Shown: piece by piece, positions 33,825 to 42,960 of the stretch | How the letters are laid out: the number at the start of each line of letters is the position of its first letter | Position numbering within the stretch: position 1 is the stretch's first letter | Notes under the pieces: generated by a model | What the model was told of the DNA's origin: nothing | Databases searched by the model: none | What the model saw: the letters and a program-made list of their open reading frames with translations, nothing else | NCBI GenBank assembly: GCA_964352855.1 | Contig: CAYGTR010000011.1 | Span: 1 to 64,000 of the forward strand | Origin: Litorimonas sp964352855 | Lineage (GTDB): Bacteria > Pseudomonadota > Alphaproteobacteria > Caulobacterales > Maricaulaceae | Direction: 5' to 3' | Length of the DNA stretch: 64,000 nt | Translations under genes and position numbers: made by a program

Positions 33825-35234
33825 TTAGTAACGGTAATGTTCTGGCTTGAATGGGCCTTGCTGAGACACGCCGATATAATCAGCTTGTTCTTGGCTCATT
33901 TCAGTCAATTTCACGCCAATTTTTTCAAGGTGCAAACGAGCAACTTTTTCATCCAAATGCTTCGGCAGCATATAGACTTTGTTTTCATATTTCCGATTTG
34001 ATGCTTTTGAATCTTCCCAAAGTTCGATTTGCGCCAAGACTTGGTTTGTGAAAGACGCCGACATCACGAAAGACGGGTGGCCTGTCGCATTGCCAAGGTT
34101 CAAGAGACGCCCTTGCGACAAGAGAATCATACGGTTGCCTTTGGGGAAGGTGATCATATCCACTTGGTCTTTGATGTTGGACCACTGCATATTTTTCAAA
34201 GCTGCTACTTGGATTTCATTATCAAAGTGACCGATATTACCAACAATCGCCATGTCTTTCATTTCACGCATATGCTCAAGACGGATGACATCCTTATTGC
34301 CTGTTGTCGTAACAAAAATATCTGCTGTTGAAAGCGTATCTTCGAGTGTGGTGACTTCGAAACCGTCCATCGCGGCTTGAAGCGCACAAATCGGATCAAT
34401 TTCCGTCACTTTTACGCGTGCACCGGCACCGCGAAGCGAGGCCGCAGAGCCTTTACCGACATCGCCATAGCCTAAAACAACGGCTGTTTTACCGGCCATC
34501 ATTGTGTCAGTCGCGCGACGGATACCGTCGACTAATGATTCTTTACAACCATATTTATTGTCGAATTTAGACTTTGTGACAGAATCGTTCACATTGATGG
34601 CAGGGAAAGGTAATTGGCCTTTTTCAACCAATTCATAAAGGCGGTGAACACCTGTTGTCGTTTCTTCAGATACGCCAACGATTTGATCGCGCATTTTTGT
34701 GAACCAACCCGGGCTGGCTTCCATGCGCTTTTTAATCTGCGCAAAAATGGCTTCTTCTTCTTCGGACCCCGGCTCGCCTTCGATAAGCTCCGGCTCACCA
34801 TTTTCAACACGCGCGCCCATAAGAATATAAAGCGTTGCATCACCGCCATCATCCAAAATAATATTCGGACCTTCCGGGAACAAGAATGATTTGTCTAGGT
34901 AATCCCAATGTTCTTCGAGCGTTTGACCTTTAATCGCAAAAACAGGCACACCGGCGGCGGCTATGGCCGCAGCGGCGTGGTCTTGCGTTGAATAAATATT
35001 ACAAGATGCCCAGCGCACATCCGCCCCCAAAGCGGTCAAGGTCTCGATCAAAACGGCCGTTTGGATTGTCATGTGAAGAGACCCGACAACGCGGGCGCCT
35101 GCAAGTGGTTTGTTCTCGCCAAATTCTTCGCGTAGCGCCATAAGGCCCGGCATTTCTGTTTCGGCGATGTCTAGCTCTTTTCGGCCATATTCAGCCAAAT
35201 TTATGTCTTTAACGACGTAATCAGTAAAACTCAT
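33825..35234 (-). CDS. ahcY: Adenosylhomocysteinase
   Basis: About 469 residues. It shows the SAHase order: substrate domain, NAD-binding GYGDVGKGSAASLRGAGARV, and the C-terminal dimer tail ending PFKPEHYRY. It splits S-adenosylhomocysteine into adenosine and homocysteine. ATG 35234 begins MSFTDYVVKDINLAEYG as in the family; a TTG at 35249 would add five residues. Confidence 0.97.
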   Translation of the reverse strand: MSFTDYVVKDINLAEYGRKELDIAETEMPGLMALREEFGENKPLAGARVVGSLHMTIQTAVLIETLTALGADVRWASCNIYSTQDHAAAAIAAAGVPVFAIKGQTLEEHWDYLDKSFLFPEGPNIILDDGGDATLYILMGARVENGEPELIEGEPGSEEEEAIFAQIKKRMEASPGWFTKMRDQIVGVSEETTTGVHRLYELVEKGQLPFPAINVNDSVTKSKFDNKYGCKESLVDGIRRATDTMMAGKTAVVLGYGDVGKGSAASLRGAGARVKVTEIDPICALQAAMDGFEVTTLEDTLSTADIFVTTTGNKDVIRLEHMREMKDMAIVGNIGHFDNEIQVAALKNMQWSNIKDQVDMITFPKGNRMILLSQGRLLNLGNATGHPSFVMSASFTNQVLAQIELWEDSKASNRKYENKVYMLPKHLDEKVARLHLEKIGVKLTEMSQEQADYIGVSQQGPFKPEHYRY

Positions 35235-35242
35235 ATCAATGT

Positions 35243-35256
35243 CATCCAAACGGATG
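35243..35256 (-). other. Small hairpin beside the ahcY ribosome site
   Basis: CATCC-GTTT-GGATG is a perfect 5-bp stem with a 4-base loop, nine bases before the ahcY ATG. It could mask the translation start region. Confidence 0.35.
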
Positions 35257-35380
35257 CCTTCTAAAAGGGTATAATTTGAGCGCCCAATAGGCCGTTATAA
35301 AAGATTGGTCAACCTCATATAACGTTTTCTTTATATAAGATTTTTAGATTTCAACAACTCAATGTAAATTATTAAACTGA

Positions 35381-36115
35381 CTAATCGCTGTTTAGCGTAG
35401 ACCCAACGATACCAAACAAAACCAATGTAACTAAAACTAAAAGGCATGTCAGGGCAGAAACTGCGATAGCTCCACCTTTTTCATTCTTAAAAGCTACACG
35501 TGAAAAGCTATAAAACTGCCAAGGGAAGATGATTACAAAGAGGCCAACAATCATTGAACCAACGTAAGCCGCAGCATATTCCTTTTTCACCAAATTGTTT
35601 GTAGGCACCGTTAAAAATATAATCGGCAAGAAAGTAGAAAGCGCATATAGGCCTACGCCCACGGCCTTAGTAAGATTTGTTTTTTGACCACATATTAAAT
35701 GCACAATCTGGAAAATAACCCCAATAAGTAGTGCGACGAAATAGAATGGGAGCGTCAAAATAATAGAACGCCAGAAATTACCTTCACTCAAGGCAGTTCT
35801 AATCCCTCCACCCTTGGGGCCATTATTAACAGTCTCTGTTGGGGCAACGTCTACTTTTGCTACATCTTTTAAAATGTAAGCAAGCCCAATAGTAAATAAA
35901 ACAGAAAAAACAAACATTATACCCGGTCCCAATATCAGACCTTTCCGACCATCAGGTTCTTCGCCGGATAACATATAAGCCATTCGGCTTGGCCGGAAGA
36001 TCAAGATAAAATATGTTGGAATGAAAGCAATAATTGCCATACCAACATTAATAAGAAGGCGGTCTATGCCTCCCAAAACGTCTTTTTCCTGCAGTTTTAA
36101 ATCAAAATTATCCAT
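35381..36115 (-). CDS. Multi-pass membrane protein, unknown
   Basis: A 244-residue protein with about six hydrophobic segments and a soluble loop (about residues 85-110, VAPTETVNNGPKGGG). The first segments contain PTYFILIFRPSRMAYML. I suspect a distant likeness to Yip1-type membrane proteins but cannot support it. It stands alone between ahcY and a gene-free stretch. Confidence 0.65.
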   Translation of the reverse strand: MDNFDLKLQEKDVLGGIDRLLINVGMAIIAFIPTYFILIFRPSRMAYMLSGEEPDGRKGLILGPGIMFVFSVLFTIGLAYILKDVAKVDVAPTETVNNGPKGGGIRTALSEGNFWRSIILTLPFYFVALLIGVIFQIVHLICGQKTNLTKAVGVGLYALSTFLPIIFLTVPTNNLVKKEYAAAYVGSMIVGLFVIIFPWQFYSFSRVAFKNEKGGAIAVSALTCLLVLVTLVLFGIVGSTLNSD

Positions 36116-36482
36116 AACATTTCCTGATATTTACAACCATTCTCTGTGAGTATTTGACTTAACTTTCAAGAGGATAAATCCGGACTATATTTCCGGATAG
36201 ACCTTGCGAGCGAGTTTGCACGGGCTTATGCGTTAAGTGTGTATTATATTAGACACACTCTCCCAAAATCTCAGTTATAGTCACGAATTATAATGCAGGT
36301 GACTAACTAGCGAGCTCTGTCCAATCCGTAGTCGATCAAACTAACACATTCCGCAAAGTGGGCCTTATGACAGTGCTGAAAAAGCTTTGATTGGAACCCG
36401 CTTAAGGTCTTGAAGCGCGCGCCGGTTAAGGCCAAAAGCTTCCCGGAATAATAATGTAGATTAAATCTGGAAACGGCCCCCT
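36116..36482. other. Gene-free stretch with two perfect inverted repeats
   Basis: About 370 bases without a supportable gene. It contains ATCCGGA/TCCGGAT (36178-36184 with 36192-36198) and AGTGTGT/ACACACT (36236-36242 with 36253-36259). Neither has a T-run. It must hold the promoters of the divergent genes on both sides. Confidence 0.5.
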
Positions 36483-38003
36483 ATGACTCGCAAACCTCTT
36501 CCCGCTATTGCGGCCAATACGATTGAATTTGAAACGCAAGCGCTTGTAAAACCCACAGGCTTTCGCGAATATGATGCGCGGTGGTGGTTTGGTCTGCCGA
36601 GCGAAGAAAAACCCTCTGAGCTCAATCTTTACGGCGTCCAAGCACTCGGCGAAGGCCTTGGCACGCTCATGTATGAACGCGGTGTTGATCCGAAAATTGC
36701 GGTGGGTCATGATTTCCGTCACTATTCGTTGGGTATCAAGCAAGCCTTGATACTGGGCCTGATGAATGCGGGCATTGAAGTCTTGGACATTGGCCTTGCG
36801 CTTTCACCTATGGCTTACTTTGCGCAGTTCCATTTAGATTGTGCAGGCGTTGCCATGGTCACCGCCTCACATAACAAAAATGGGTGGACAGGCGTGAAAA
36901 TGGGGATCGAAGCTCCGCTGACATTCGGGCCAGATGAAATGGCGCGCCTGAAAGACATCGTCCTCGAAGGACAATCCGTTGTGCGCGCTGGCGGGTCGTA
37001 TGAATATGTCGACGGCGTTAAACAGGCTTATATTGATGACCTAACCAAAGGCATCAAACTCAAGAACAAAATCAAAGTCGTTGCCGCGTGCGGAAATGGT
37101 ACCGCAGGCGCCTTTGTTGAAGAAGCCCTACTTAAAATAGGCGCAGATGTTGTGCCTGTTGAGTGCGAATTGGATTACACCTTCCCGAATTACAACCCCA
37201 ACCCCGAAGACATGAAAATGCTCCACGCGATGGCGGATGCCTGTAAAGAACATAACGCTGATGTCGCGCTTGGCTTTGACGGTGATGGAGACCGTTGCGG
37301 CGTCGTCGATAATGAAGGCGAAGAGATCTTCGCCGATAAAGTCGGCGTCATGCTCGCCCGCGACCTCTCAGAGCTCTATCCCAATGCGCAATTTGTAGCT
37401 GATGTGAAATCAACAGGATTATTTAATACGGATCCCGTTCTTATCAAAAATGGAGCGAAGACCGATTATTACAAAACAGGTCACAGCTATATCAAACGCC
37501 GCGTCAACGAATTGAACGCGCTTGTCGGTTTCGAAAAATCCGGTCATTATTTCTTTAATGCGCCTATCGGGCGTGGCTATGATTGCGGTTTAACCTCAGC
37601 TATTGCTATTTTGCAAATGTTGGATCGTAATCCTGACAAAACCATGGCGGATCTGCGTCGGGCTTTGCCCAAGACGTGGGGCAGCCCGACAATGTCGCCT
37701 TACTGTGCCGATGAAGAAAAATATGACGTCGTCGACAAAATCATTGCTGAAGCCCAATCCGATGCCAAAGCAGGCAAAACGATCTTAGGACAAAAAATCG
37801 TCGATGTGAACACCGTCAATGGCGTGCGCCTAACATTAGAAGACGGGACATGGGGACTGATGCGGGCGAGTTCCAATACGCCAAATCTCGTTGTTGTTGT
37901 AGAAAGCCCCGCCTCTGAGGCGAATATGATCGGTATGTTCCGAGAAATTGAACGACGCCTCTCCCAACATCCCGAGATCGGCGAATTTGATCAGAAAATT
38001 TGA
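36483..38003 (+). CDS. Phosphomannomutase/phosphoglucomutase
   Basis: A 506-residue alpha-D-phosphohexomutase. The phosphoserine loop is TASHNKNGWTG, the magnesium loop GFDGDGDRCG, the sugar loop GFEKSGHYFF, and the phosphate loop (RASSNTPNL) lies near the C-terminus. It interconverts hexose-6- and hexose-1-phosphates, feeding nucleotide-sugar synthesis together with galU in this window. Preference for mannose or glucose is not decided by sequence. Confidence 0.93.
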   Translation: MTRKPLPAIAANTIEFETQALVKPTGFREYDARWWFGLPSEEKPSELNLYGVQALGEGLGTLMYERGVDPKIAVGHDFRHYSLGIKQALILGLMNAGIEVLDIGLALSPMAYFAQFHLDCAGVAMVTASHNKNGWTGVKMGIEAPLTFGPDEMARLKDIVLEGQSVVRAGGSYEYVDGVKQAYIDDLTKGIKLKNKIKVVAACGNGTAGAFVEEALLKIGADVVPVECELDYTFPNYNPNPEDMKMLHAMADACKEHNADVALGFDGDGDRCGVVDNEGEEIFADKVGVMLARDLSELYPNAQFVADVKSTGLFNTDPVLIKNGAKTDYYKTGHSYIKRRVNELNALVGFEKSGHYFFNAPIGRGYDCGLTSAIAILQMLDRNPDKTMADLRRALPKTWGSPTMSPYCADEEKYDVVDKIIAEAQSDAKAGKTILGQKIVDVNTVNGVRLTLEDGTWGLMRASSNTPNLVVVVESPASEANMIGMFREIERRLSQHPEIGEFDQKI

Positions 38004-38293
38004 TGGAAACGAGCCGGACAATTGCTGACTGGGGTCGCGAGACATTTGGCGACGCCAAACCTCGCACTCTGGCCCTGCGTGCACGTGAAGAACTGGACGA
38101 ATTAATTCAAGCCATTGAAGCCAAAGATAGCGATGATGATATCGTTATAGAAGCCGCCGATGTGACCATACTTCTCCACCGTCTGGCAGGTACACTTGGC
38201 ACCGAGCTGGCTCAGGCGGTCAATACCAAAATGGAAATTAACCGTAAGCGAGAATGGGTAAAATCCGGCGATGGCACGGGGCAGCATAAATAG
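38003..38293 (+). CDS. MazG-like nucleotide pyrophosphohydrolase
   Basis: A 96-residue all-alpha protein with the paired acidic motifs of the MazG/DUF550 group: REELDELIQA and EAADVTILL. These bind magnesium and usually cleave (d)NTPs. Its ATG overlaps the mutase stop by one base (TGATG), so the two are coupled; the reason for the pairing is not known. Confidence 0.75.
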   Translation: METSRTIADWGRETFGDAKPRTLALRAREELDELIQAIEAKDSDDDIVIEAADVTILLHRLAGTLGTELAQAVNTKMEINRKREWVKSGDGTGQHK

Positions 38294-38295
38294 GC

Positions 38296-38670
38296 TTAGG
38301 TGGTTTCGCTAAACCAACTCTGCCACGCCACCAATGCCAGCGGGGCCAAGGCAAAACAATCAATAATTGCGACTTTACGAAGGCTATTATCCGGCAATCC
38401 GGCGCGTAGATAAACGATCAAGAAACTCATCACGCTTATCGCCACAATCACACTCGCAAGACGTCGCATATCAAGCATGAAGATTGCAAATGATGCAGCA
38501 ACACAGATCGCTAAAAACAAACCACCTCTGTGTACCAATAAAATACCTGCCTCGCCTTCCGAAGACACTCCGTAGAGTTTCATTGTCATGTCAGGGACGA
38601 ATAAAACAAACGCAGGCATGACATGGATTAACGCTAAGACAAGCCAACAAAATTTAGTTATGTTTTCCAT
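38296..38670 (-). CDS. Small four-helix membrane protein, unknown
   Basis: A 124-residue protein with four predicted membrane segments and short loops; no family recognised. It converges on the MazG-like gene with a two-base gap and no visible terminator. Confidence 0.65.
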   Translation of the reverse strand: MENITKFCWLVLALIHVMPAFVLFVPDMTMKLYGVSSEGEAGILLVHRGGLFLAICVAASFAIFMLDMRRLASVIVAISVMSFLIVYLRAGLPDNSLRKVAIIDCFALAPLALVAWQSWFSETT

Positions 38671-38782
38671 AACTTGCCTCTAGGGTCATGAAAACCGTAA
38701 AGCAATTACCTCAGAAGTAAGTGAAGGCGAATATAACATAAATATAGCTACCGTCTCGGCATAAGCACGTTATAAGCCTCAT

Positions 38783-40516
38783 ATGAAAAATCCATTCCAT
38801 AATCTGCCGACGCGTCGTGGCTTTTTAGGCGCTTTGAGTGCGGGCTCTGTTGTGGCTTGTGCCGATACCAAAACCGCCCCTTTTTCCGCTGAGTCAGTGG
38901 TTAGAACCGGGCGTTTTGCCTATGGTGTGGCTTCGGGTGACCCCTTTGCCAGATCAGTTATGCTATGGACGCGCGTCACGCCTGCAGATGACGGGGACAT
39001 ATCCGTCATTTGGGAGATGGCTCAAGACAGTGATTTTCAATCTCTATCGGCGGCAGGCGCCGTCAAAACAAATGCCGTTAAAGACTACACGGTGAAGGTA
39101 GAAGCGACAGGCCTCGCAGCAGATAGCTGGTATTATTATCGGTTCCGTGTCGGAGATACTCTCTCCCAAATCGGACGCACTCGAACCTTGCCGGCCGGGC
39201 CAACGCCGCAAGCGCGTTTTGCCATTGTCTCCTGTGCCAATTGGCAGCACGGATATTTTAACACCTATGACCATATTGCCAAGCAAGCCGCAGATGATAA
39301 GTTTGACGCGCTGATCCATCTCGGCGATTATTACTATGAATACGGCGTGCCGAAAACACCTTGGCTTGCAGACCGCCTTCACGAACCCCGCCACGAAATT
39401 ATCTCGCTAGAGGATTACCGCATCCGCCATGCGCAATATCGCTCTGATGCTGCGCTCCAAGATGTTACGTCCAAAATGCCGATAATCGCCGTTTGGGATG
39501 ATCACGAAACAACGAATGATAGTTGGAAAGACGGTGCCGAAAATCATGATACAGGCGAAGGCGATTGGGACACTCGCAAAGAGGCGGCTCTACGGGCCTA
39601 TTATGAATGGATGCCCCTGCGTGAACCCCAATTCGGCAAGAGCCGCGAGGATATTTACCGCGCCTTTGAATGGGGCGACCTCGCCTCTCTCGTCTGTGTC
39701 GAGACGCGCCTCACTGCGCGTGCGGAACAATTAATTATTGAAGATTACATTGACGAAATCGACGTTCCCGGCGGTGCGGAAAAATTCAAAAAAGAAAAGC
39801 TCTACGCGCCGAACCGCGACATGCTCGGCAAGGAACAACAAGACTTCATCATTGAGACCTTCAAGGCCTCAAAAGCAGCAGACAAGCCTTGGCGGCTTTT
39901 GGCCAACCAAGTGATCATGGGACGTCTGTTAACGCCAGATTTCACGCCTTATATTGATGAGGCCGCTGTGCAGGCGATTGAGAAAGACTGGGCAGGAGTG
40001 CGCGATTTCCTGACGCTATCGAAATATAATCTGCCGGTTTATCCGGATAGTTGGGACGGTTACCCCGTAGCCCGTGAAGCGTTTTATAAAGCCCTCTCTA
40101 CCGCAGGCATTCACGACATGCTCGTCTTGACGGGTGACGCGCATGAGTTCTGGCTGAATGAGTTAACAACAGAAGCAGGTAAAAAATTAGGTATGGAAGT
40201 TGTAACGTCTTCCGTCTCTTCGGAAACGCTGACGGCCTATTTGGGCGACGGCACTGCGGATCATAATCTCTTGCTGACCCAATCCAATGAGGATGTGCGT
40301 TATTATAATGCCCTAATAAACGGCTATATCGACCTAACTGTCACACCAAAGAAAGCCCACGTGAAAATGGTCGGAATCAGTACGGTACGAAGTCAGGATT
40401 ATGAAGCCTTTGATGCGGCGCGTTTTACAATCAGAAAAAGTGGCGACACCATAAAAGCAAGCGCCCCAAAGGGATTAAATTTTAAACAGCGGCTTTTATT
40501 CTCTGGCCTCGGATAA
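38783..40516 (+). CDS. phoD: PhoD-like alkaline phosphatase, Tat-exported
   Basis: A 577-residue protein: Tat signal with TRRGFLGAL (residues 11-19), the PhoD N-terminal domain (YGVASGDPFARSVMLWTRVT), and the metallophosphatase part with IHLGDYYYEYG, VWDDHETTNDSW and LTGDAHEFW for metal binding. It releases phosphate from mono- and diesters outside the cytoplasm. It overlaps the converging hydroxylase gene by 21 bases. Confidence 0.94.
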   Translation: MKNPFHNLPTRRGFLGALSAGSVVACADTKTAPFSAESVVRTGRFAYGVASGDPFARSVMLWTRVTPADDGDISVIWEMAQDSDFQSLSAAGAVKTNAVKDYTVKVEATGLAADSWYYYRFRVGDTLSQIGRTRTLPAGPTPQARFAIVSCANWQHGYFNTYDHIAKQAADDKFDALIHLGDYYYEYGVPKTPWLADRLHEPRHEIISLEDYRIRHAQYRSDAALQDVTSKMPIIAVWDDHETTNDSWKDGAENHDTGEGDWDTRKEAALRAYYEWMPLREPQFGKSREDIYRAFEWGDLASLVCVETRLTARAEQLIIEDYIDEIDVPGGAEKFKKEKLYAPNRDMLGKEQQDFIIETFKASKAADKPWRLLANQVIMGRLLTPDFTPYIDEAAVQAIEKDWAGVRDFLTLSKYNLPVYPDSWDGYPVAREAFYKALSTAGIHDMLVLTGDAHEFWLNELTTEAGKKLGMEVVTSSVSSETLTAYLGDGTADHNLLLTQSNEDVRYYNALINGYIDLTVTPKKAHVKMVGISTVRSQDYEAFDAARFTIRKSGDTIKASAPKGLNFKQRLLFSGLG

Positions 40517-41431
40517 GCCGTCACGCTCACTGCGGCGAGCATAAAAGGCGTCTTTAATATCGGCAGAGGTTTGGCGCGATCCGTCATGCGAATAGCCAGG
40601 CGGGCCAAATATATAGCTAAACCTCTGTTGTAATGAGAGACCAGGCTTCAACACGTCTTTAAAAATCGCAATCCATTCCACGAAAGCAATTTTAATCGGG
40701 TTATAGGTTTTGATTGGCGTGACAACACCGTAGTGAATATCGACATCATCTTGTTCTTGGACAAAAGTGCCGAATAATTTATCCCAAACAATAAATATGC
40801 CCGCGTAATTCATGTCCAGATATTGCGGGTTCGTTCCGTGATGCACACGATGATGGCTCGGCGTATTCATAACGGCCTCGAACCAAACCGGCATTTTATC
40901 AATCGACTCTGTATGAATCCAAAATTGATAGAGCAGATTGAGGGATGCAACGAAAGCAATCAGAAGCGGATGAAAACCAAGAATGACGAGAGGAATTGAT
41001 AAAAACACATGACCCGTAAAATGATTATTCCAAGGCTGTCGCAAGGCAGTCGTCAGATTGTAATGCTCGGAACTATGATGGACGATATGCGCACCCCAGA
41101 ACCAACGCACTTGATGTGCGATACGGTGTTTCCAATAATAGACAAAATCCTGCGCAAATAGCGCCAATAAAATAATGGGCCAACTATGTCCCAAATCGAA
41201 CAAACGAAATTGCCAAGCAAAAAGCAAAATTGCCAAGCTAATAAACCCGAAGGCAATATCAGACAGCAAGTTACCAAGCCCCATCGTCATGGAGGCAAAA
41301 GCATCTTTAGCCTCATAACGTCCCGCGATCTTACGGCGGGTGACGAAAAACCATTCGAGCGCAACTGACACCACAAAAAGGGGCGCAGCCCAAGCCAAAA
41401 CGAGCGGGAAATTCAAGGCGTTCTCAGTCAT
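40496..41431 (-). CDS. Sterol desaturase/fatty acid hydroxylase family protein
   Basis: A 311-residue membrane di-iron enzyme with the histidine boxes HRIAH, HIVHHSSEH and HHRVHH, and four or more membrane segments. The family hydroxylates or desaturates lipids, for example ornithine lipids or carotenoids; the substrate is not evident. Confidence 0.9.
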   Translation of the reverse strand: MTENALNFPLVLAWAAPLFVVSVALEWFFVTRRKIAGRYEAKDAFASMTMGLGNLLSDIAFGFISLAILLFAWQFRLFDLGHSWPIILLALFAQDFVYYWKHRIAHQVRWFWGAHIVHHSSEHYNLTTALRQPWNNHFTGHVFLSIPLVILGFHPLLIAFVASLNLLYQFWIHTESIDKMPVWFEAVMNTPSHHRVHHGTNPQYLDMNYAGIFIVWDKLFGTFVQEQDDVDIHYGVVTPIKTYNPIKIAFVEWIAIFKDVLKPGLSLQQRFSYIFGPPGYSHDGSRQTSADIKDAFYARRSERDGLSEARE

Positions 41432-41568
41432 TTTACATATATTTTCATGATAAGGCTTTGTGACGCGCTTAACTAAAAAGTCAAATTGGCGCTATGCCGC
41501 AGGTCTGTGTTTCTTTAAAGACATTTCATCGCACCTCACATGTATTTGGACAAAGAGATAGGCAGACC

Positions 41569-42468
41569 ATGACATCCACCTCTTCGATAAAACCCGTAAG
41601 AATAGCCGTTCTTCCTGTGGCAGGTTTTGGAACACGGGTTTTACCGGCCACAAAAACTATCCCAAAAGAGATGTTACCTGTCGTTGACCGCCCAGCCTTG
41701 CAATATGTCGTCGATGAAGCCGTTGAAGCCGGAATTGAACATTTTGTCTTCATTACGGGTCGCCAAAAAAGTGCCATCGAAGATTATTTCGATAGCGCTT
41801 ATGAGCTAGAAGATACGCTTCAAAAACGTGGCAAAAAGGACATTTATAACCACCTAAAATCTAAACAACCTAAAGAAGGTTCGGTAAGTTTTATCCGTCA
41901 ACAGGCCGCCAAAGGTTTGGGGCACGCTGTTTGGTGTGCACGAGATATTGTCGGAAATGAGCCCTTTGCCGTGCTCCTGCCTGACGTATTGGTGCAGTCA
42001 GAGAAAAGCTGTCTCGCGCAAATGATGGACGCTTACAACAAAGTAGGTGGCAATATTATTGCTGTGGACGCTATCCCTGAAGATCGTGTTTCCAACTATG
42101 GAGTTATTAAGCCAAAGGCAGGCGAAAATTATAAAACTAAAAAACTGATTAGTATGGACGGAATGGTAGAGAAACCTGCCATAGCGGATGCTCCGTCCAA
42201 CTTGAAAATCACGGGACGCTATATTCTCCAACCCGAATTGATGAGCCTCTTAAAAGATCAAGAAGCCGGCGCAGGCGGGGAAATCCAACTCACCGATGCG
42301 ATGGCGCGTTTAATGGGTCATCAGACATTCCATGCCTTCGTCTATGACGGGCAAGATTATGACTGCGGTAGTAAATTGGGCTATCTCGAAGCCGTGTTAG
42401 CCTTCGCCAAAATCCATAAAGAGATCGGCACAGACGCACGAGACTTAATTAAACGTATGGCAGATTAA
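41569..42468 (+). CDS. galU: UTP--glucose-1-phosphate uridylyltransferase
   Basis: A 299-residue nucleotidyltransferase with PVAGFGTRVLPATKTIPKEMLPV at the N-terminus, VVDEAVEAGI and EKPAIADAPSN, as in GalU. It forms UDP-glucose for surface polysaccharides. ATG 41569 is chosen because the family starts just before this motif; an earlier ATG at 41494 is in frame. Confidence 0.96.
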   Translation: MTSTSSIKPVRIAVLPVAGFGTRVLPATKTIPKEMLPVVDRPALQYVVDEAVEAGIEHFVFITGRQKSAIEDYFDSAYELEDTLQKRGKKDIYNHLKSKQPKEGSVSFIRQQAAKGLGHAVWCARDIVGNEPFAVLLPDVLVQSEKSCLAQMMDAYNKVGGNIIAVDAIPEDRVSNYGVIKPKAGENYKTKKLISMDGMVEKPAIADAPSNLKITGRYILQPELMSLLKDQEAGAGGEIQLTDAMARLMGHQTFHAFVYDGQDYDCGSKLGYLEAVLAFAKIHKEIGTDARDLIKRMAD

Positions 42469-42956
42469 GGCTTATCCGCACTTACGGGGGCGCTGTTATA
42501 AATCACTTTCCAAATTTTTAGGGCTTTATCTTTATCTCGCTTGAATAGGATAATGTTTTTCGTCTCGAATGGATAAATATTAGGATCATTTACAGGTTTT
42601 GCCGTGCCAATAACGCGGCCCTGAGTCACAACAATATCTTGGAATGATTCAATTTCGACGATCTGATGGTTTAATTTGATATCAACGTCTTCACCAAATC
42701 CGTCTAAATGCGCACGTAAAGCATCTACACCCCTTATTTCCTTTTGATCAGGCGCGAGAATAACGGCGTCAGATACATAGTTCTCTAATTGCTGATCTGT
42801 CGTTAGCGAAGAATTATCTAAATCTGCCATTACAGACAGGACAGCTATTTTATCACGTATCTGATTGCTTGTGACGGTCGCTTGGCAACCAATTAGCGAG
42901 CTAAGACTTGAGACCGATAGAATAGACATGAAAAATAATTTAAGGCCAATTCTCAT
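42465..42956 (-). CDS. SnoaL-like lipoprotein
   Basis: About 163 residues: a signal segment with lipobox (LIGC), then an NTF2/SnoaL-type domain (LENYVSDAVILAPDQKEIRG, DIVVTQGRVIGTA, WKVIYNSA). Such domains bind small ligands or act in unknown hydrolases. ATG 42971 is an alternative start, overlapping the upstream gene. Confidence 0.75.
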   Translation of the reverse strand: MRIGLKLFFMSILSVSSLSSLIGCQATVTSNQIRDKIAVLSVMADLDNSSLTTDQQLENYVSDAVILAPDQKEIRGVDALRAHLDGFGEDVDIKLNHQIVEIESFQDIVVTQGRVIGTAKPVNDPNIYPFETKNIILFKRDKDKALKIWKVIYNSAPVSADKP

Positions 42957-42960
42957 CCTC

